Shown here: positions 55,369 to 64,000 of the stretch, in pieces
Position numbering within the stretch: the stretch's first letter is position 1
Layout of the letters: each line of letters opens with the position of its first letter
Assembly: GCF_003096575.1 (NCBI RefSeq)
Contig: NZ_QEKT01000001.1
Span: forward strand, 192,102 to 256,101
DNA from: Convivina intestini
Lineage (GTDB): Bacteria; Bacillota; Bacilli; Lactobacillales; Lactobacillaceae
Reading direction: 5' to 3'
Length of the DNA stretch: 64,000 nucleotides
Program-made: the position numbers and the translations under genes
The notes under the pieces: generated by a model
The model's database searches: none
The model's input: the letters and a program-made list of their open reading frames with translations, nothing else
Told to the model about the DNA's origin: nothing

Positions 55369-56784
55369 TTACTTATCAAAAACTAATCCATGACCTCTTT
55401 GACGGCCATTTTTAACTAAACGTTCAACATTAAAAATTTCTTTCATTTGGTTGGGACTAAACCAACCTGAATTTTCAGCTAACTCATGTAGCGACTGCCC
55501 ATTTTTTAGTGATTGTTTAGCCAATTCAGCAGCCTTTTGATATCCAACCAAGGGTACCATGGCAGTTGCAAAGCTAATCGAAAAATGAATATCAGCCTGA
55601 AGCTGTTCCTTATTAGCTACCAGGCCTTCGATGGCATTCACCCTAAAAGTTGCCATGACAGCAGTTAAATGTTCAATTCCCGTAAATAAACTCTTAAAAA
55701 TAATTGGTTCAAAGGCATTTAGTTCTAACTGTCCGCCCGCCACAGCAGCAGTAATCGTTGCATCAAAGCCGATTACCTCAAAGGCCACTTGACTAACAAC
55801 TTCTGGAATCACTGGATTAACCTTACCTGGCATGATTGACGACCCTGCCTGTTTGGCCGGTAGATTAATCTCATGTAACCCGGACCGGGGACCAGAACTC
55901 ATTAAGCGCAAATCAGCAGCGAACTTAGATAAATTAGTAGCTAAGCTTTTCAAGGCCGCCGACAGGGCCAAAAAACTATCTAAATTAGAAGTGGCATCAA
56001 ATAAATCTTCAGCTTGCCGTAGCGGTAGACCAGTAATTTCAACCAAATTATCAATCATATGTTCTTGATAATATTGACTGACATTAATTCCTGATCCAAT
56101 CGCCGAACCACCTAAGTTTAAGGTATAAAGGCCGGCTTGTGCCTGGCCAAGCCGTTGTAAATCTCGCTTTAAAGCAACCAACCAGGCGTGGAAGGTATTA
56201 CCTAAAGTCATTGGCACAGCATCTTGTAGCTGTGTCCGGCCCATTTTATAGTTTTGGGCATTCAGCTCAGCCTGTTGTGCCAAAGCGTCGATTAAAGCCT
56301 CTAATTCAGTCAACAAGGGCTGTAAATTACGAATTAAGGCAATTTTACCCGCACTCGGATAAGTATCATTAGTACTCTGACCCATATTCACATGATCATT
56401 AGGATGTATCCGCTGGTAGGCACCCTTAGGTTCATCTAGTAAGGATAAAGCTACGTTAGCAACTACCTCATTGGCATTCATGTTAGTGCTAGTACCCGCA
56501 CCACCTTGAATATCACCAATTGGAAAATCAGCTGAATCAATTGGCTGATCTAACAATTTTTGACAGGCGTGTTGAATTACCTGACCAATATCACTAGCTA
56601 AAGTACCACCCGCGACATTAGTCTTAGCCGCAGCCTGCTTGATTTCAATCAAGGCCGCTATTAAAGCTGGCTTAGTAGTTGTCTGAGAAATAGGAAAGTT
56701 ATTCAAAGCCCGCTGGGTATGAATACCGTATCGAGCCTCATCCGGAACGGCTAACGAGCCCAGTGAATCCGTTTCAATGCGCAT
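55369..56784 (-). CDS. aspA: Aspartate ammonia-lyase (aspartase)
   Basis: Splits aspartate into fumarate and ammonia. The 471-residue enzyme is of the fumarase/aspartase superfamily with the signature loop GSSIMPGKVNP (about 315-325) and the early GGAGTSTNMNANEV and GQSTNDTYPS substrate regions. The sequence after the signature (VIPEVVSQVAFEVIG) is closer to aspartases than to class II fumarases; a fumarase is the main alternative. An amino acid permease gene lies directly upstream on the same strand, fitting aspartate use. Confidence 0.85.
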   Translation of the reverse strand: MRIETDSLGSLAVPDEARYGIHTQRALNNFPISQTTTKPALIAALIEIKQAAAKTNVAGGTLASDIGQVIQHACQKLLDQPIDSADFPIGDIQGGAGTSTNMNANEVVANVALSLLDEPKGAYQRIHPNDHVNMGQSTNDTYPSAGKIALIRNLQPLLTELEALIDALAQQAELNAQNYKMGRTQLQDAVPMTLGNTFHAWLVALKRDLQRLGQAQAGLYTLNLGGSAIGSGINVSQYYQEHMIDNLVEITGLPLRQAEDLFDATSNLDSFLALSAALKSLATNLSKFAADLRLMSSGPRSGLHEINLPAKQAGSSIMPGKVNPVIPEVVSQVAFEVIGFDATITAAVAGGQLELNAFEPIIFKSLFTGIEHLTAVMATFRVNAIEGLVANKEQLQADIHFSISFATAMVPLVGYQKAAELAKQSLKNGQSLHELAENSGWFSPNQMKEIFNVERLVKNGRQRGHGLVFDK

Positions 56785-56863
56785 ATAATATCTCCTTGGT
56801 TGTCAGATATTATACGCTCCTTAATCGGGACATCTCAAAAACAAGTTAGCTTTTATGACATTT

Positions 56864-58195
56864 TTATTTTTTGATTTTCATTAGGCTGATGATATATAGC
56901 ACCACAAACCAAACCACCGCTAACAAAGTAGTAATTGTGGTTGCCGGGGTAAAGAGTAAAATCATGAAAATCATGAACAAAAAGGCAATAGTTAGCCAGT
57001 TTAAATAAGGGGCAAAAGGTAAACGGAAGTAGTGCTTACCCTTTTGGTAATTTTTAGATTGACGGAACTTGAGGTGGGTAATCATCAGACTACCATAGAT
57101 GACCAAGAAAGTGGCTGAAGCCGTGGCCGTCACCAAACTAAAGGCATCGTTAGGGAAAATATAGTTCAGAATAATAACTAAACCGATTAATAGGGCTGAA
57201 AAATTAATCGCCCGCATCGGAATGGCATGTTTATTTAACTTAGAGAAAGGCCCCTGCCCCTCTGACAGAGAATATAACATCCGACCAGTCGTAAAGAGCG
57301 AACTATTTAAAGACGAAGCCGCAGCCGTTAAGACCACAAAATTAATAATTCCAGCGGCACTAGTAATGCCAATTCCGGAAAACACCTGGACGAAAGGGGA
57401 CATATTACCACTGTAGTCACTCCAAGGTTGAATTGTCATAATCGCGGCTAAAGCACCAATATAGAAAATCAAGATTCGAACCACAATTGAATTAACGGCC
57501 TTAGGAATCGTTTCCAAAGGATCTTTAGTTTCGGCCGCAGTAATACCGACAAATTCAACCCCTAAAAAGGCGAAGAAGGCCATCTGAAAGGCTGCTAAGA
57601 GTTCATGACCATGATGGGCAATTAACCCATGACTCCATAGCGTAGAAAAATGAGTTACGCCAACTGAGGTTTTAACCTGGAAGGTCGCCATTACAAAACC
57701 GACCACAATCATGGCAATAATGGCCGTGATCTTAATCATTGAAAACCAAAATTCAGTTTCACCAAAAGCCTCAACCGCTGTGACATTAATGAAATACAAA
57801 ATTGCTAAAAAGGCCAATTCCCAAATCCAGATGGGCGTATTAGGAAACCAAAAATGCATATAATTACCAATGGCCGTTAACTCCGCCATGGCGATAATAA
57901 TCCAGCCTAGCCAGTAGGTCCAGCCTAAAATAAAGCCCGCTCGGGGTCCTAGGTACTCCTCCATAAAATCAATGAAAACTGGTTTTGAGGAATCCGATAC
58001 TAAGAGCTCTCCCAAAGCACGCATCATGGCAAAAATAAAGAAACCAGTGATGATATAGATCAAAAGGATTGCTGGGCCCGCCTTTTGGATGGAATCACCA
58101 GCTCCCAAGAAAAGGCCAGTTCCGATTGTCCCACCCAGGGCAATCATACTGACATGTCGTTTTGATAAATTTCGGGCTAATTGTTGTTCAGCCAT
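56864..58195 (-). CDS. Amino acid permease of the AAT/APC family
   Basis: A 443-residue permease with about twelve helices. The start LARNLSKRHVSMIALGGTIGTGLFLGAG is the AAT-family consensus, and GVEFVGITAAETKDPLETIPKAVN follows it. Placed immediately upstream of aspartase, it may import aspartate, asparagine or another amino acid. It is divergent from a LysR regulator. The stop lies about 80 bases before aspA, so co-transcription is possible. Confidence 0.87.
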   Translation of the reverse strand: MAEQQLARNLSKRHVSMIALGGTIGTGLFLGAGDSIQKAGPAILLIYIITGFFIFAMMRALGELLVSDSSKPVFIDFMEEYLGPRAGFILGWTYWLGWIIIAMAELTAIGNYMHFWFPNTPIWIWELAFLAILYFINVTAVEAFGETEFWFSMIKITAIIAMIVVGFVMATFQVKTSVGVTHFSTLWSHGLIAHHGHELLAAFQMAFFAFLGVEFVGITAAETKDPLETIPKAVNSIVVRILIFYIGALAAIMTIQPWSDYSGNMSPFVQVFSGIGITSAAGIINFVVLTAAASSLNSSLFTTGRMLYSLSEGQGPFSKLNKHAIPMRAINFSALLIGLVIILNYIFPNDAFSLVTATASATFLVIYGSLMITHLKFRQSKNYQKGKHYFRLPFAPYLNWLTIAFLFMIFMILLFTPATTITTLLAVVWFVVLYIISLMKIKK

Positions 58196-58309
58196 AAGTA
58201 CTCTCCAATATTTGTATTTATTACTCTTTTTAGCTTATACTGCTAGATACAATAAGTAAAACTCATTTTTTTCAATTTAAAGTGAATATTTTTCAAGTAA
58301 AGGATTTTT

Positions 58310-59182
58310 ATGAAAACTTCTTCTTATGAAATTTTTGCGGCAGTCGCCGAGTTATCCTCCTTTCAAAAGGCCGCTCAACGTTTAAATGTCACGCCCAGTG
58401 CGGTTAGCCACGCTATCAGTCAGTTAGAAAGTCGACTGGGTTTAGCTTTGATTATTCGTAATCGCTCGGAAATGTCACTGACACAAGATGCTCAGGCGCT
58501 TTTACCAATTGTCGAGCGTCTGTTAAATGAGGAACGCCAGATACTAAATTTAGCGGATCATTTGAGCGGCCTGCGAGGCGGTAAAATTACAATCGGAGCC
58601 TTTAGCAGTGTCTGCATTAATTGGCTTCCCGGCATTATTCGTGATTTCTCGCAAGAATATCCCGATATTGAAATTGCCATTGTACAAGCTAGTTTTGCCG
58701 AAATCCAACGAGATGTTCGGTTGGGAAAAATTGATATCGGCTTTACTACCCTACCGGTGACCGACTCATTGGCCGTTTTCCCACTAATAAAAGACGAAAT
58801 TCAATGTGTCACGCAAGAAGATTTTACGCCACTCAATGGCCACTCAATTAGTAAGCAAGATTTAATCAATCAGCATTTTATTTTGCAAAAAAGCGATTAT
58901 GATCAAGATACCAAGGCGGCTTTGGATTATTACAATGTTCATTTAAATGCTATTAATTTCTCGATTGATGATCAATCGATTATTGCCCTAGTCGAAGCTG
59001 GTTTAGGATTGGGGATTTTACCAAAATTAGCCCTGAAAAAATTGTCTGGAAATGTTCGCGTCTACCCCTTTGAAAAATCTTATTATCGAGAATTGGGCCT
59101 AATTATTAACCACAGTCAATTAGCCGTACCAGCTGTAGCAGCGATGAAAAAAACAATTTTAAATAATATCAACGCACAATAA
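58310..59182 (+). CDS. LysR-family transcriptional regulator
   Basis: A 290-residue regulator with an N-terminal winged helix (SYEIFAAVAELSSFQKAAQRLNVTPSAVSHAISQLE) and an effector-binding domain (about 90-290, KITIGAFSSVCINWLPGII). It is divergent from the permease, which it probably controls in response to an amino acid. The intergenic stretch contains an imperfect CTTAT/ATAAG repeat near 58240. It ends in a bidirectional terminator. Confidence 0.87.
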   Translation: MKTSSYEIFAAVAELSSFQKAAQRLNVTPSAVSHAISQLESRLGLALIIRNRSEMSLTQDAQALLPIVERLLNEERQILNLADHLSGLRGGKITIGAFSSVCINWLPGIIRDFSQEYPDIEIAIVQASFAEIQRDVRLGKIDIGFTTLPVTDSLAVFPLIKDEIQCVTQEDFTPLNGHSISKQDLINQHFILQKSDYDQDTKAALDYYNVHLNAINFSIDDQSIIALVEAGLGLGILPKLALKKLSGNVRVYPFEKSYYRELGLIINHSQLAVPAVAAMKKTILNNINAQ

Positions 59183-59213
59183 AAGGACCTACCAAATAAT
59201 GGTAAGTCCTTTT
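59181..59213. terminator. Bidirectional terminator between lysR and the MacB-like gene
   Basis: A 14-bp stem (59181-59194 with 59200-59213, one mismatch) flanked by A- and T-tracts. Confidence 0.85.
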
Positions 59214-59216
59214 AAC

Positions 59217-61202
59217 TTAGTTAGATGCTAAGGCATCAATGGTGTTTAAATGCGCTGCTTGTCGAGAAGGTACATAACTAGCAATCCAAGCAATCAAGAT
59301 GCTCATGATTGCCGCTAGAATAATATCTCCAGTTGAAATCTGGACGATATTGTAACTAATCATACTGTACAAGGCTGCGTTCATCGCTACTTGAATTAAC
59401 AAGGCCATGACAATTGCCAAAACAGCGGCGATTATCCCCATTAGGAGGGCTTCATTAGTAAAGAGTGAACGAATGTCTTTGGCCCGAGCACCCAGTGCTC
59501 GTAGTACCCCAATTTCTTGGGTACGTTCAGCCACTGACATATAGGTCGTCACAATAATCATGATGGCTGAAACAATCAAGGAAATACCAGCAATCGCTGC
59601 CAAAACCTTTGAGGCTAAACTCGTAATCGTATTAATTTGCGTCAAAGTATCGCCAACCGATTGAACATTAAAGATTTGGTGCTTATTAGCATCCTGTAAC
59701 TTCTTAATGTCTTGCGTTACCTGTTTAACATTTGTTGTCGCATCAACATGGACGGGCACCGAATTGTAAGCCGTTTGTCCACCAGCGTTAACTAATTGAT
59801 TCTTGATAGTTTCGGCCGTGGTAGCATTAATACCACTGTTAGCCTTAGTGATGCCGACCACCTTAGCAGTTCCAGTAACAGCAACGGCGTTACCCACTTT
59901 ATCGGTTACGGAATAATTGATAGTTACTGTTTGACCAATGACTGACTTCCAATTGCTATTAATTTTTTTAGCAAAGGACTGGTCAATCACGATCTCACCG
60001 TCCTTAGTTGGCTTATGTCCAGCTTTAATCATGTTATCTTGAAAGGCTGGTGTCCAAGTCAAAATCGAACCACTCTTCTTTTGTTCGCCGACCGCAAAGC
60101 TAACCCCGCTAAACTGATAGCCAGGGTAAACCTTGCTCACATGATTAATCTTGGAAAGCTTAGCGATATTTTCATCACTGATGACCGTGGCATTATAGTC
60201 GTCTTGTAGGGCTTGTGAAAGTGCATTTTGCTCATCTTCATCAGATGCATTATTGTCGGTTGAAATTCGTTTGGTAACAGTTGGATAATTGGGATTAATA
60301 GTGTCTGTAACCTGTTTACTAATATATCCCTTCACCCCACTACCAAGGCCTAAGAAGAGAATCACCGCCCCTAGGCCAATGGCCGATCCTAAAATAATTA
60401 AGAAGTTTTGGAGCTTTTTGAATTTCAAGTGGTCAAAGGCCATGTCCCAAAGGGTCCGACGGGATAGTGGCCGGGACTTAACCCCGCGATTACGTTCATA
60501 TTGATGGGAAGAATATGGTTGCTTAAGATCTTCAATCTGATCAATATGGCCATCTTCCATATGCACAATCCGAGTACCATAATTGGCTACATCTTGTGAA
60601 TGGGTAACAACAATCACTAACTTACCCTCACGAGCAATTTGGTCCAGTAATTCCAAAACTTCATTGGTATTACCGGAATCCAAAGCACCCGTTGGTTCAT
60701 CAGCAATCATAATATCTGGATCACCTGCCAAGGCTCGGGCAATCGCTACTCGTTGCTTTTGCCCCCCTGATAGTTGCGATGGATACTTATTGATATGTTC
60801 TTCTAAGCCAACCTTTTTCAAAAGTTCAATCGCTTGTTGCTTACGTTGGCTACGTGACATGGTGGTCATGTTCAACGATGTTTCGACATTTTCTAGATTA
60901 GTTTGGTAGTTAATCAAGTTGAAACTTTGAAAAATATAACCAATTGTCTTGCGACGATAAAGGTCTAAGGCTTTTTCTTGCTCATGATCAAGGACTTTTC
61001 CGTCAACCGTCACCGTGCCACTAAAACGACGATCTAGCCCACCGATGATATTCATTAAAGTAGTTTTACCACCACCCGATTCACCTAGAATCGAAACAAA
61101 TTCACCTTTATTAAAGGATAGATTGATTCCCTTTAAAACTGGAAATTCTTCACGACCCAAAAAATATGATTTATATATGTCTTGAAGCTCCAAAAATGCC
61201 AT
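59217..61202 (-). CDS. MacB-like ABC transporter (fused ATPase and FtsX permease)
   Basis: A 661-residue fusion. The N-terminal ATPase (about 1-225) has Walker A GESGGGKT, signature LSGGQKQRVAIARALAG and Walker B DIMIADEPTGALDS. Then follow one helix (about 270-290), an extracytoplasmic MacB-type domain (about 290-520) and three helices of the FtsX domain with the conserved ERTQEIGVLRALGARAKDI. Such proteins export peptides or antibiotics or act as mechanotransmitters. No membrane fusion partner is seen, as is usual in Gram-positives. It has a strong promoter and a leader of about 70 bases. Confidence 0.88.
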   Translation of the reverse strand: MAFLELQDIYKSYFLGREEFPVLKGINLSFNKGEFVSILGESGGGKTTLMNIIGGLDRRFSGTVTVDGKVLDHEQEKALDLYRRKTIGYIFQSFNLINYQTNLENVETSLNMTTMSRSQRKQQAIELLKKVGLEEHINKYPSQLSGGQKQRVAIARALAGDPDIMIADEPTGALDSGNTNEVLELLDQIAREGKLVIVVTHSQDVANYGTRIVHMEDGHIDQIEDLKQPYSSHQYERNRGVKSRPLSRRTLWDMAFDHLKFKKLQNFLIILGSAIGLGAVILFLGLGSGVKGYISKQVTDTINPNYPTVTKRISTDNNASDEDEQNALSQALQDDYNATVISDENIAKLSKINHVSKVYPGYQFSGVSFAVGEQKKSGSILTWTPAFQDNMIKAGHKPTKDGEIVIDQSFAKKINSNWKSVIGQTVTINYSVTDKVGNAVAVTGTAKVVGITKANSGINATTAETIKNQLVNAGGQTAYNSVPVHVDATTNVKQVTQDIKKLQDANKHQIFNVQSVGDTLTQINTITSLASKVLAAIAGISLIVSAIMIIVTTYMSVAERTQEIGVLRALGARAKDIRSLFTNEALLMGIIAAVLAIVMALLIQVAMNAALYSMISYNIVQISTGDIILAAIMSILIAWIASYVPSRQAAHLNTIDALASN

Positions 61203-61274
61203 GTATATTTCGCCTCCTATTGGCTAAAAATCCGCGTCTTAACAGACCTGAAAGGTGCTGTCCATATGTCTGCT

Positions 61275-61303
61275 ACTATACGTACAACCAACCAGAAAGT
61301 CAA
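61275..61303 (-). promoter_or_regulatory. Promoter of the MacB-like gene
   Basis: TTGACT, 17-base spacer, TATAGT on the minus strand, about 70 bases before the start codon. Confidence 0.7.
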
Positions 61304-61353
61304 CTTAAACAGGCATATCTTGTTACTTTCTTGACATGTTTAACCGATATAAA

Positions 61354-61375
61354 AAAGCCCTTTGCAGGACTTTTA
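61354..61375 (-). terminator. Terminator of the aldo/keto reductase gene
   Basis: An 8-bp stem (one G-U pair) around AAAAGCCC and GGACTTTT with a T-run leftward, just after the stop at 61384. Confidence 0.7.
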
Positions 61376-61383
61376 AAGATTCA

Positions 61384-62298
61384 TTATTTAGGTAAGTATT
61401 CAGAACGGTCATCCCAGCTATCCACACTATCGGCAAAAGCCTGTTGACGATGTGGCGTATGCCAGGCAAAGTCTTCATACCAAAGGCTACGTTTTTCTTG
61501 GTTGAGTCGTTGAATAGCCAACATTTCAGCCTCAGATAATTCAAATTCATCCAGCATGGTATTAGCGATAATCCGCTCTTCGTGGACTGATTTTGGAATA
61601 GTAATTAAGCCCATTTGATAGTCAAAACGCAAAATTACTTGAGCACTCGTCTTATCATGCTTTTGAGCAATTTCTAGAATGGTTGGATCGTTGAGGGCTT
61701 GCCCACCACCCAGTGGTGACCAGGCTTCCATGGACATACCAATAGCATTCATGTAGCTTATTAATTCCGCTTCTTGTACCAAAGGATTGAACTCCATTTG
61801 GTTGACCTGGGGCATAATATCAGTATGATCCAACAAGTCTTGCAAGCGACTAATATCAAAATTAGAAACCCCAATTGCCCGCACCCGACCTTCACGGTAA
61901 AGCTTTTCCATAGCCCGCCAAGTATCAATATATTTACCATCGACTGGCCAATGAATTAGATACAAATCCAAATAAGTTAGGCGTAATTCTTTTAACTGCT
62001 CCTCAAAAGCACGTAAGGTTGATTCATAACCCTGGTCGCCATTGTAAACTTTAGTCGTAATAAACAAATCCTTGCGATTAAGGTGATTGTCTTTTAACGC
62101 TTTTTGAATACCAGCGCCAACACCTGGCTGATTTCCATACTGTTTGGCGGTATCAATTAAACGATAACCATTGCTGATTGCACTTTGAACCGCATTAGAA
62201 GCTTCCGTGTTGGAACTCTTCCAAACGCCCAATCCTAAGACCGGAATTTCCACACCATTGCTAAGTGTCATTGTTTGGTTTAATACGCGTTCTACCAT
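61384..62298 (-). CDS. Aldo/keto reductase
   Basis: A 304-residue NADPH-dependent reductase of aldehydes, ketones or diketones. The start at 62298 is preferred because GAAAGG lies upstream; a nearby earlier ATG falls inside that site. The catalytic set is visible: Asp in LIDTAKQYGNQPGVG (with Tyr), Lys in FITTKVYNGD (about 74), and His in DLYLIHWPVDGKY (about 107). The C-terminal cofactor motif ITIPKSVHEERI is present. It resembles the 2,5-diketogluconate/glyoxal reductase group (YvgN-like). Confidence 0.88.
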   Translation of the reverse strand: MVERVLNQTMTLSNGVEIPVLGLGVWKSSNTEASNAVQSAISNGYRLIDTAKQYGNQPGVGAGIQKALKDNHLNRKDLFITTKVYNGDQGYESTLRAFEEQLKELRLTYLDLYLIHWPVDGKYIDTWRAMEKLYREGRVRAIGVSNFDISRLQDLLDHTDIMPQVNQMEFNPLVQEAELISYMNAIGMSMEAWSPLGGGQALNDPTILEIAQKHDKTSAQVILRFDYQMGLITIPKSVHEERIIANTMLDEFELSEAEMLAIQRLNQEKRSLWYEDFAWHTPHRQQAFADSVDSWDDRSEYLPK

Positions 62299-62371
62299 AA
62301 TTACCATCCTTTCACTGCATCAAACGTTACGTTCAGTATAAGACATGAATGACCGACTTTCAAACTATTTC

Positions 62372-63109
62372 CTAATGTCCCAGTGACCAACCACCGTCAA
62401 TGGGTACGACGACCCCATTTAAATAGTCAGCTTGTGGACTCGTTAGATATAAGGTCAAATCGGCTACCTCTTGAGGCTTGGCCCAACGACGAGCAGGCGT
62501 TTGAGCAGCAACTTGGCGAGCCATATCACCCGTACCCGCAAAATCGGCCGCATTCATCGGAGTTTCAATGGCTCCTGGGGCGATCGCATTGGCATGAATC
62601 CCCTGACTAGCATAGTCGAGCGCCAGCTGTTTAGTATAACCGACAATGGCATGTTTACTGGTAGTGTAGGCTGCCCCACCACCGCCAGCAATCAAACCAG
62701 CAATAGAAGCCATATTGATAATATGACCGCGCTGCTGAGCTAACATTCCTGGTAGACAGGCATTGGTCAGTAAATACATAGGGGTAACATTCGTTGCCCA
62801 GACGTCCTGCCATAACTGCCAATCAGTGGCTAAAGTCGGTTGAAAACCATCTAATATTCCGGCAGTATTTAAGAGAATATCAAAGGTGCGTTCCGCCACC
62901 AATTCAGCCCCTAAAGACTGCAACTGCTGATGGTTACGTAAATCAATTTGAATCACATGTAGGTTGGGGTGACTGAGCGCAATCGGCTGCTGATCTAATG
63001 CCCAAACCTGAGCCCCAGCCGATAAATAAGTCTTTAATTGAGAAAAACCGATGCCAGATGCGGCACCGGTTAATAAAATATTTTGATTTTGATAATTTTG
63101 TTCGATCAT
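62372..63109 (-). CDS. Short-chain dehydrogenase/reductase (FabG-like)
   Basis: A 245-residue SDR with cofactor motif LTGAASGIGFSQ (about 13-24), NTAGIL (about 82-87), catalytic Ser in INMASIAGLIAG and the YTTSKHA pair (Tyr about 150, Lys about 154), followed by APGAIETPM. All active-site residues are present, unlike the SDR at 5074-5805. It overlaps queT by four bases and is therefore co-expressed under the preQ1 riboswitch. No link to queuosine metabolism is known for this family, so its substrate is open. Confidence 0.87.
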   Translation of the reverse strand: MIEQNYQNQNILLTGAASGIGFSQLKTYLSAGAQVWALDQQPIALSHPNLHVIQIDLRNHQQLQSLGAELVAERTFDILLNTAGILDGFQPTLATDWQLWQDVWATNVTPMYLLTNACLPGMLAQQRGHIINMASIAGLIAGGGGAAYTTSKHAIVGYTKQLALDYASQGIHANAIAPGAIETPMNAADFAGTGDMARQVAAQTPARRWAKPQEVADLTLYLTSPQADYLNGVVVPIDGGWSLGH

Positions 63110-63660
63110 TTGCTAAGATTTACCACTTTGCTCAAGGCGAAGATAACAATACCACCAACGATTAGGGAAGCCAATTCACCGGGAAGGACCATCAAGTAAA
63201 AGGATAACCACTGCCCTAAAATGTTAGCATGTACATCTGCTGGGGCACTGGCACCGGCCGCATGGATATTAAATGCAAAGGTAAATTCGGCGGCCAAAAT
63301 AGCCATACCAATCGTCGAAACAATCAGGGTACTAATGGCTAACTTGGCTAAGGTACCTTTAACTGAACGGCTAAAATAATAAGTTAAACTAGTCATGATA
63401 ACTGTTCCCAAGGTACCAAAGACCCAGTCAATCCAACCAAGGGGTGATAGGAAGTTAGAAATTAATACCCCCAGTCCCAAAGCTACTATATAGCGCTTAT
63501 TCCAAGCTGCCAAATGGTTTAATCCCTCTGATAAACGGAGTTGAACGGGGCCAAAGCTAAACGGCGCTACTACGGTGGTAATGGCTACGTATAAAGCGGC
63601 CACAATTGCTGTTACTGTTAAATTATAGGTCTGTGAACGACCCTGTTCCTGAGAATTCAT
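63106..63660 (-). CDS. queT: Queuosine-precursor ECF transporter S component
   Basis: A 184-residue membrane protein with about six helices. TTVVAPFSFGPVQLRLSEGLNHLAAW matches the QueT family pattern, in which a GPIQFRVSEALT-type block follows the first helix. QueT imports queuine precursors (preQ1/preQ0) using a shared ECF module. The preQ1-I riboswitch in front of it supports the call strongly. First gene of a two-gene operon. Confidence 0.92.
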   Translation of the reverse strand: MNSQEQGRSQTYNLTVTAIVAALYVAITTVVAPFSFGPVQLRLSEGLNHLAAWNKRYIVALGLGVLISNFLSPLGWIDWVFGTLGTVIMTSLTYYFSRSVKGTLAKLAISTLIVSTIGMAILAAEFTFAFNIHAAGASAPADVHANILGQWLSFYLMVLPGELASLIVGGIVIFALSKVVNLSK

Positions 63661-63670
63661 ACTTTTCTCT

Positions 63671-63707
63671 CCTAGTTTTTTTAGAGCGGGATGGTTGATG
63701 AACCGCT
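63671..63707 (-). ncRNA. PreQ1-I riboswitch
   Basis: On the minus strand the leader reads AGCGGTTCATCAACC then ATCCCGCTCTAAAAAAACTAG. The P1 stem is AGCGG (63703-63707) with CCGCT (63685-63689). It is followed by the conserved A-rich tail AAAAAACTA, which runs straight into the AGGAG ribosome site of queT. This is the preQ1-I layout (compare the Bacillus queC leader). Ligand binding would sequester the ribosome site and shut down translation of queT. Confidence 0.85.
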
Positions 63708-63736
63708 GAATTTTAGTCTAGCATAGGCCCATAAGA

Positions 63737-63760
63737 AAAACCACGGATTGGCGTGGTTTT
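63737..63760 (-). terminator. Terminator of rpoD
   Basis: AAAACCACG (63737-63745) and CGTGGTTTT (63752-63760), loop six bases; it lies shortly after the rpoD stop. Confidence 0.8.
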
Positions 63761-63772
63761 CTAAAATTACTA

Positions 63773-64000
<228 letters not shown>

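Noticed and set aside
61203-61383. Possible small gene between the MacB-like and aldo/keto reductase genes
   Set aside because: The plus-strand frame there has no ribosome site, and the interval holds a promoter, a leader and a terminator instead.
3185-63770. Frequent short inverted repeats that might suggest a repeat family or CRISPR
   Set aside because: They are all different in sequence and sit just after gene stops with T-runs; they are individual terminators.

Overview
The window reads as chromosome of a low-GC Gram-positive lactic acid bacterium (Lactobacillaceae; a heterofermentative Leuconostoc/Weissella-like relative is my best guess, but the genus cannot be fixed from sequence alone). 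The grounds are AAGGAGG-type ribosome sites, CcpA cre sites, a KxYKxGKxW/LPxTG surface protein, ECF vitamin-transporter S components, a sucrose PTS with a GH68 fructansucrase, C30 carotenoid genes, and housekeeping genes (rpoD end, purine operon) typical of this group. Most genes lie on the minus strand. I see no rRNA, tRNA, IS element, prophage or CRISPR array.

Layout: 1-3.2 kb holds a topoisomerase III gene and a ClC channel gene, each broken by one in-frame TAA. 3.2-13 kb has a LysM cell-wall hydrolase, a SemiSWEET sugar carrier, an ArsR/SDR pair sharing an operator, an HxlR/quinone-reductase divergon, an APC permease/LysR divergon, a HAD phosphatase, a frameshifted DUF554 gene, and pdxST for de novo vitamin B6. 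13.3-16.1 kb has an ABC exporter behind LytTR-like repeats and two small unknown genes. 16.2-32.6 kb is purine biosynthesis: purEKCSQLFMNHD, then fhs and a formate/oxalate-family carrier, then purB-hpt. 32.8-41.5 kb has a TauE/SafE exporter, an interrupted GH68 fructansucrase, a PadR regulator, the sucrose genes scrA-scrB with scrR divergent, and a second SemiSWEET with a cre site. 41.5-52.8 kb has an unknown 434-residue protein, a CPBP protease, ogt, adhP, an ECF S component, an MFS pump with its PadR regulator, two bPH2 membrane proteins and a large cell-wall-anchored beta-helix-like adhesin. 52.9-64 kb has crtNM, aspartase with a permease and LysR, a MacB-like ABC transporter, an aldo/keto reductase, a preQ1-I riboswitch controlling queT and an SDR gene, and the 3' end of rpoD.

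How the genes work together: the purine genes form one long leftward transcript with overlapping ends. Formate activation (fhs) and a candidate formate carrier sit inside it, so one-carbon supply is probably co-expressed with its main consumer. Sucrose uptake (scrA), cleavage (scrB), the local regulator (scrR) and a SemiSWEET lie together under cre control. The clearest unexpected pattern is gene decay: three genes carry a single in-frame stop with intact homologous sequence on both sides, one has a small frameshift, and one is a short remnant. Other notable signals are three PurBox-like motifs exactly 41 bp apart, a G8 tract acting as the ribosome site of a PadR repressor, and several palindromic operators placed exactly on promoters. 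No clearly new multi-gene system is evident; the 434-residue protein next to a CPBP protease is the least explained locus.
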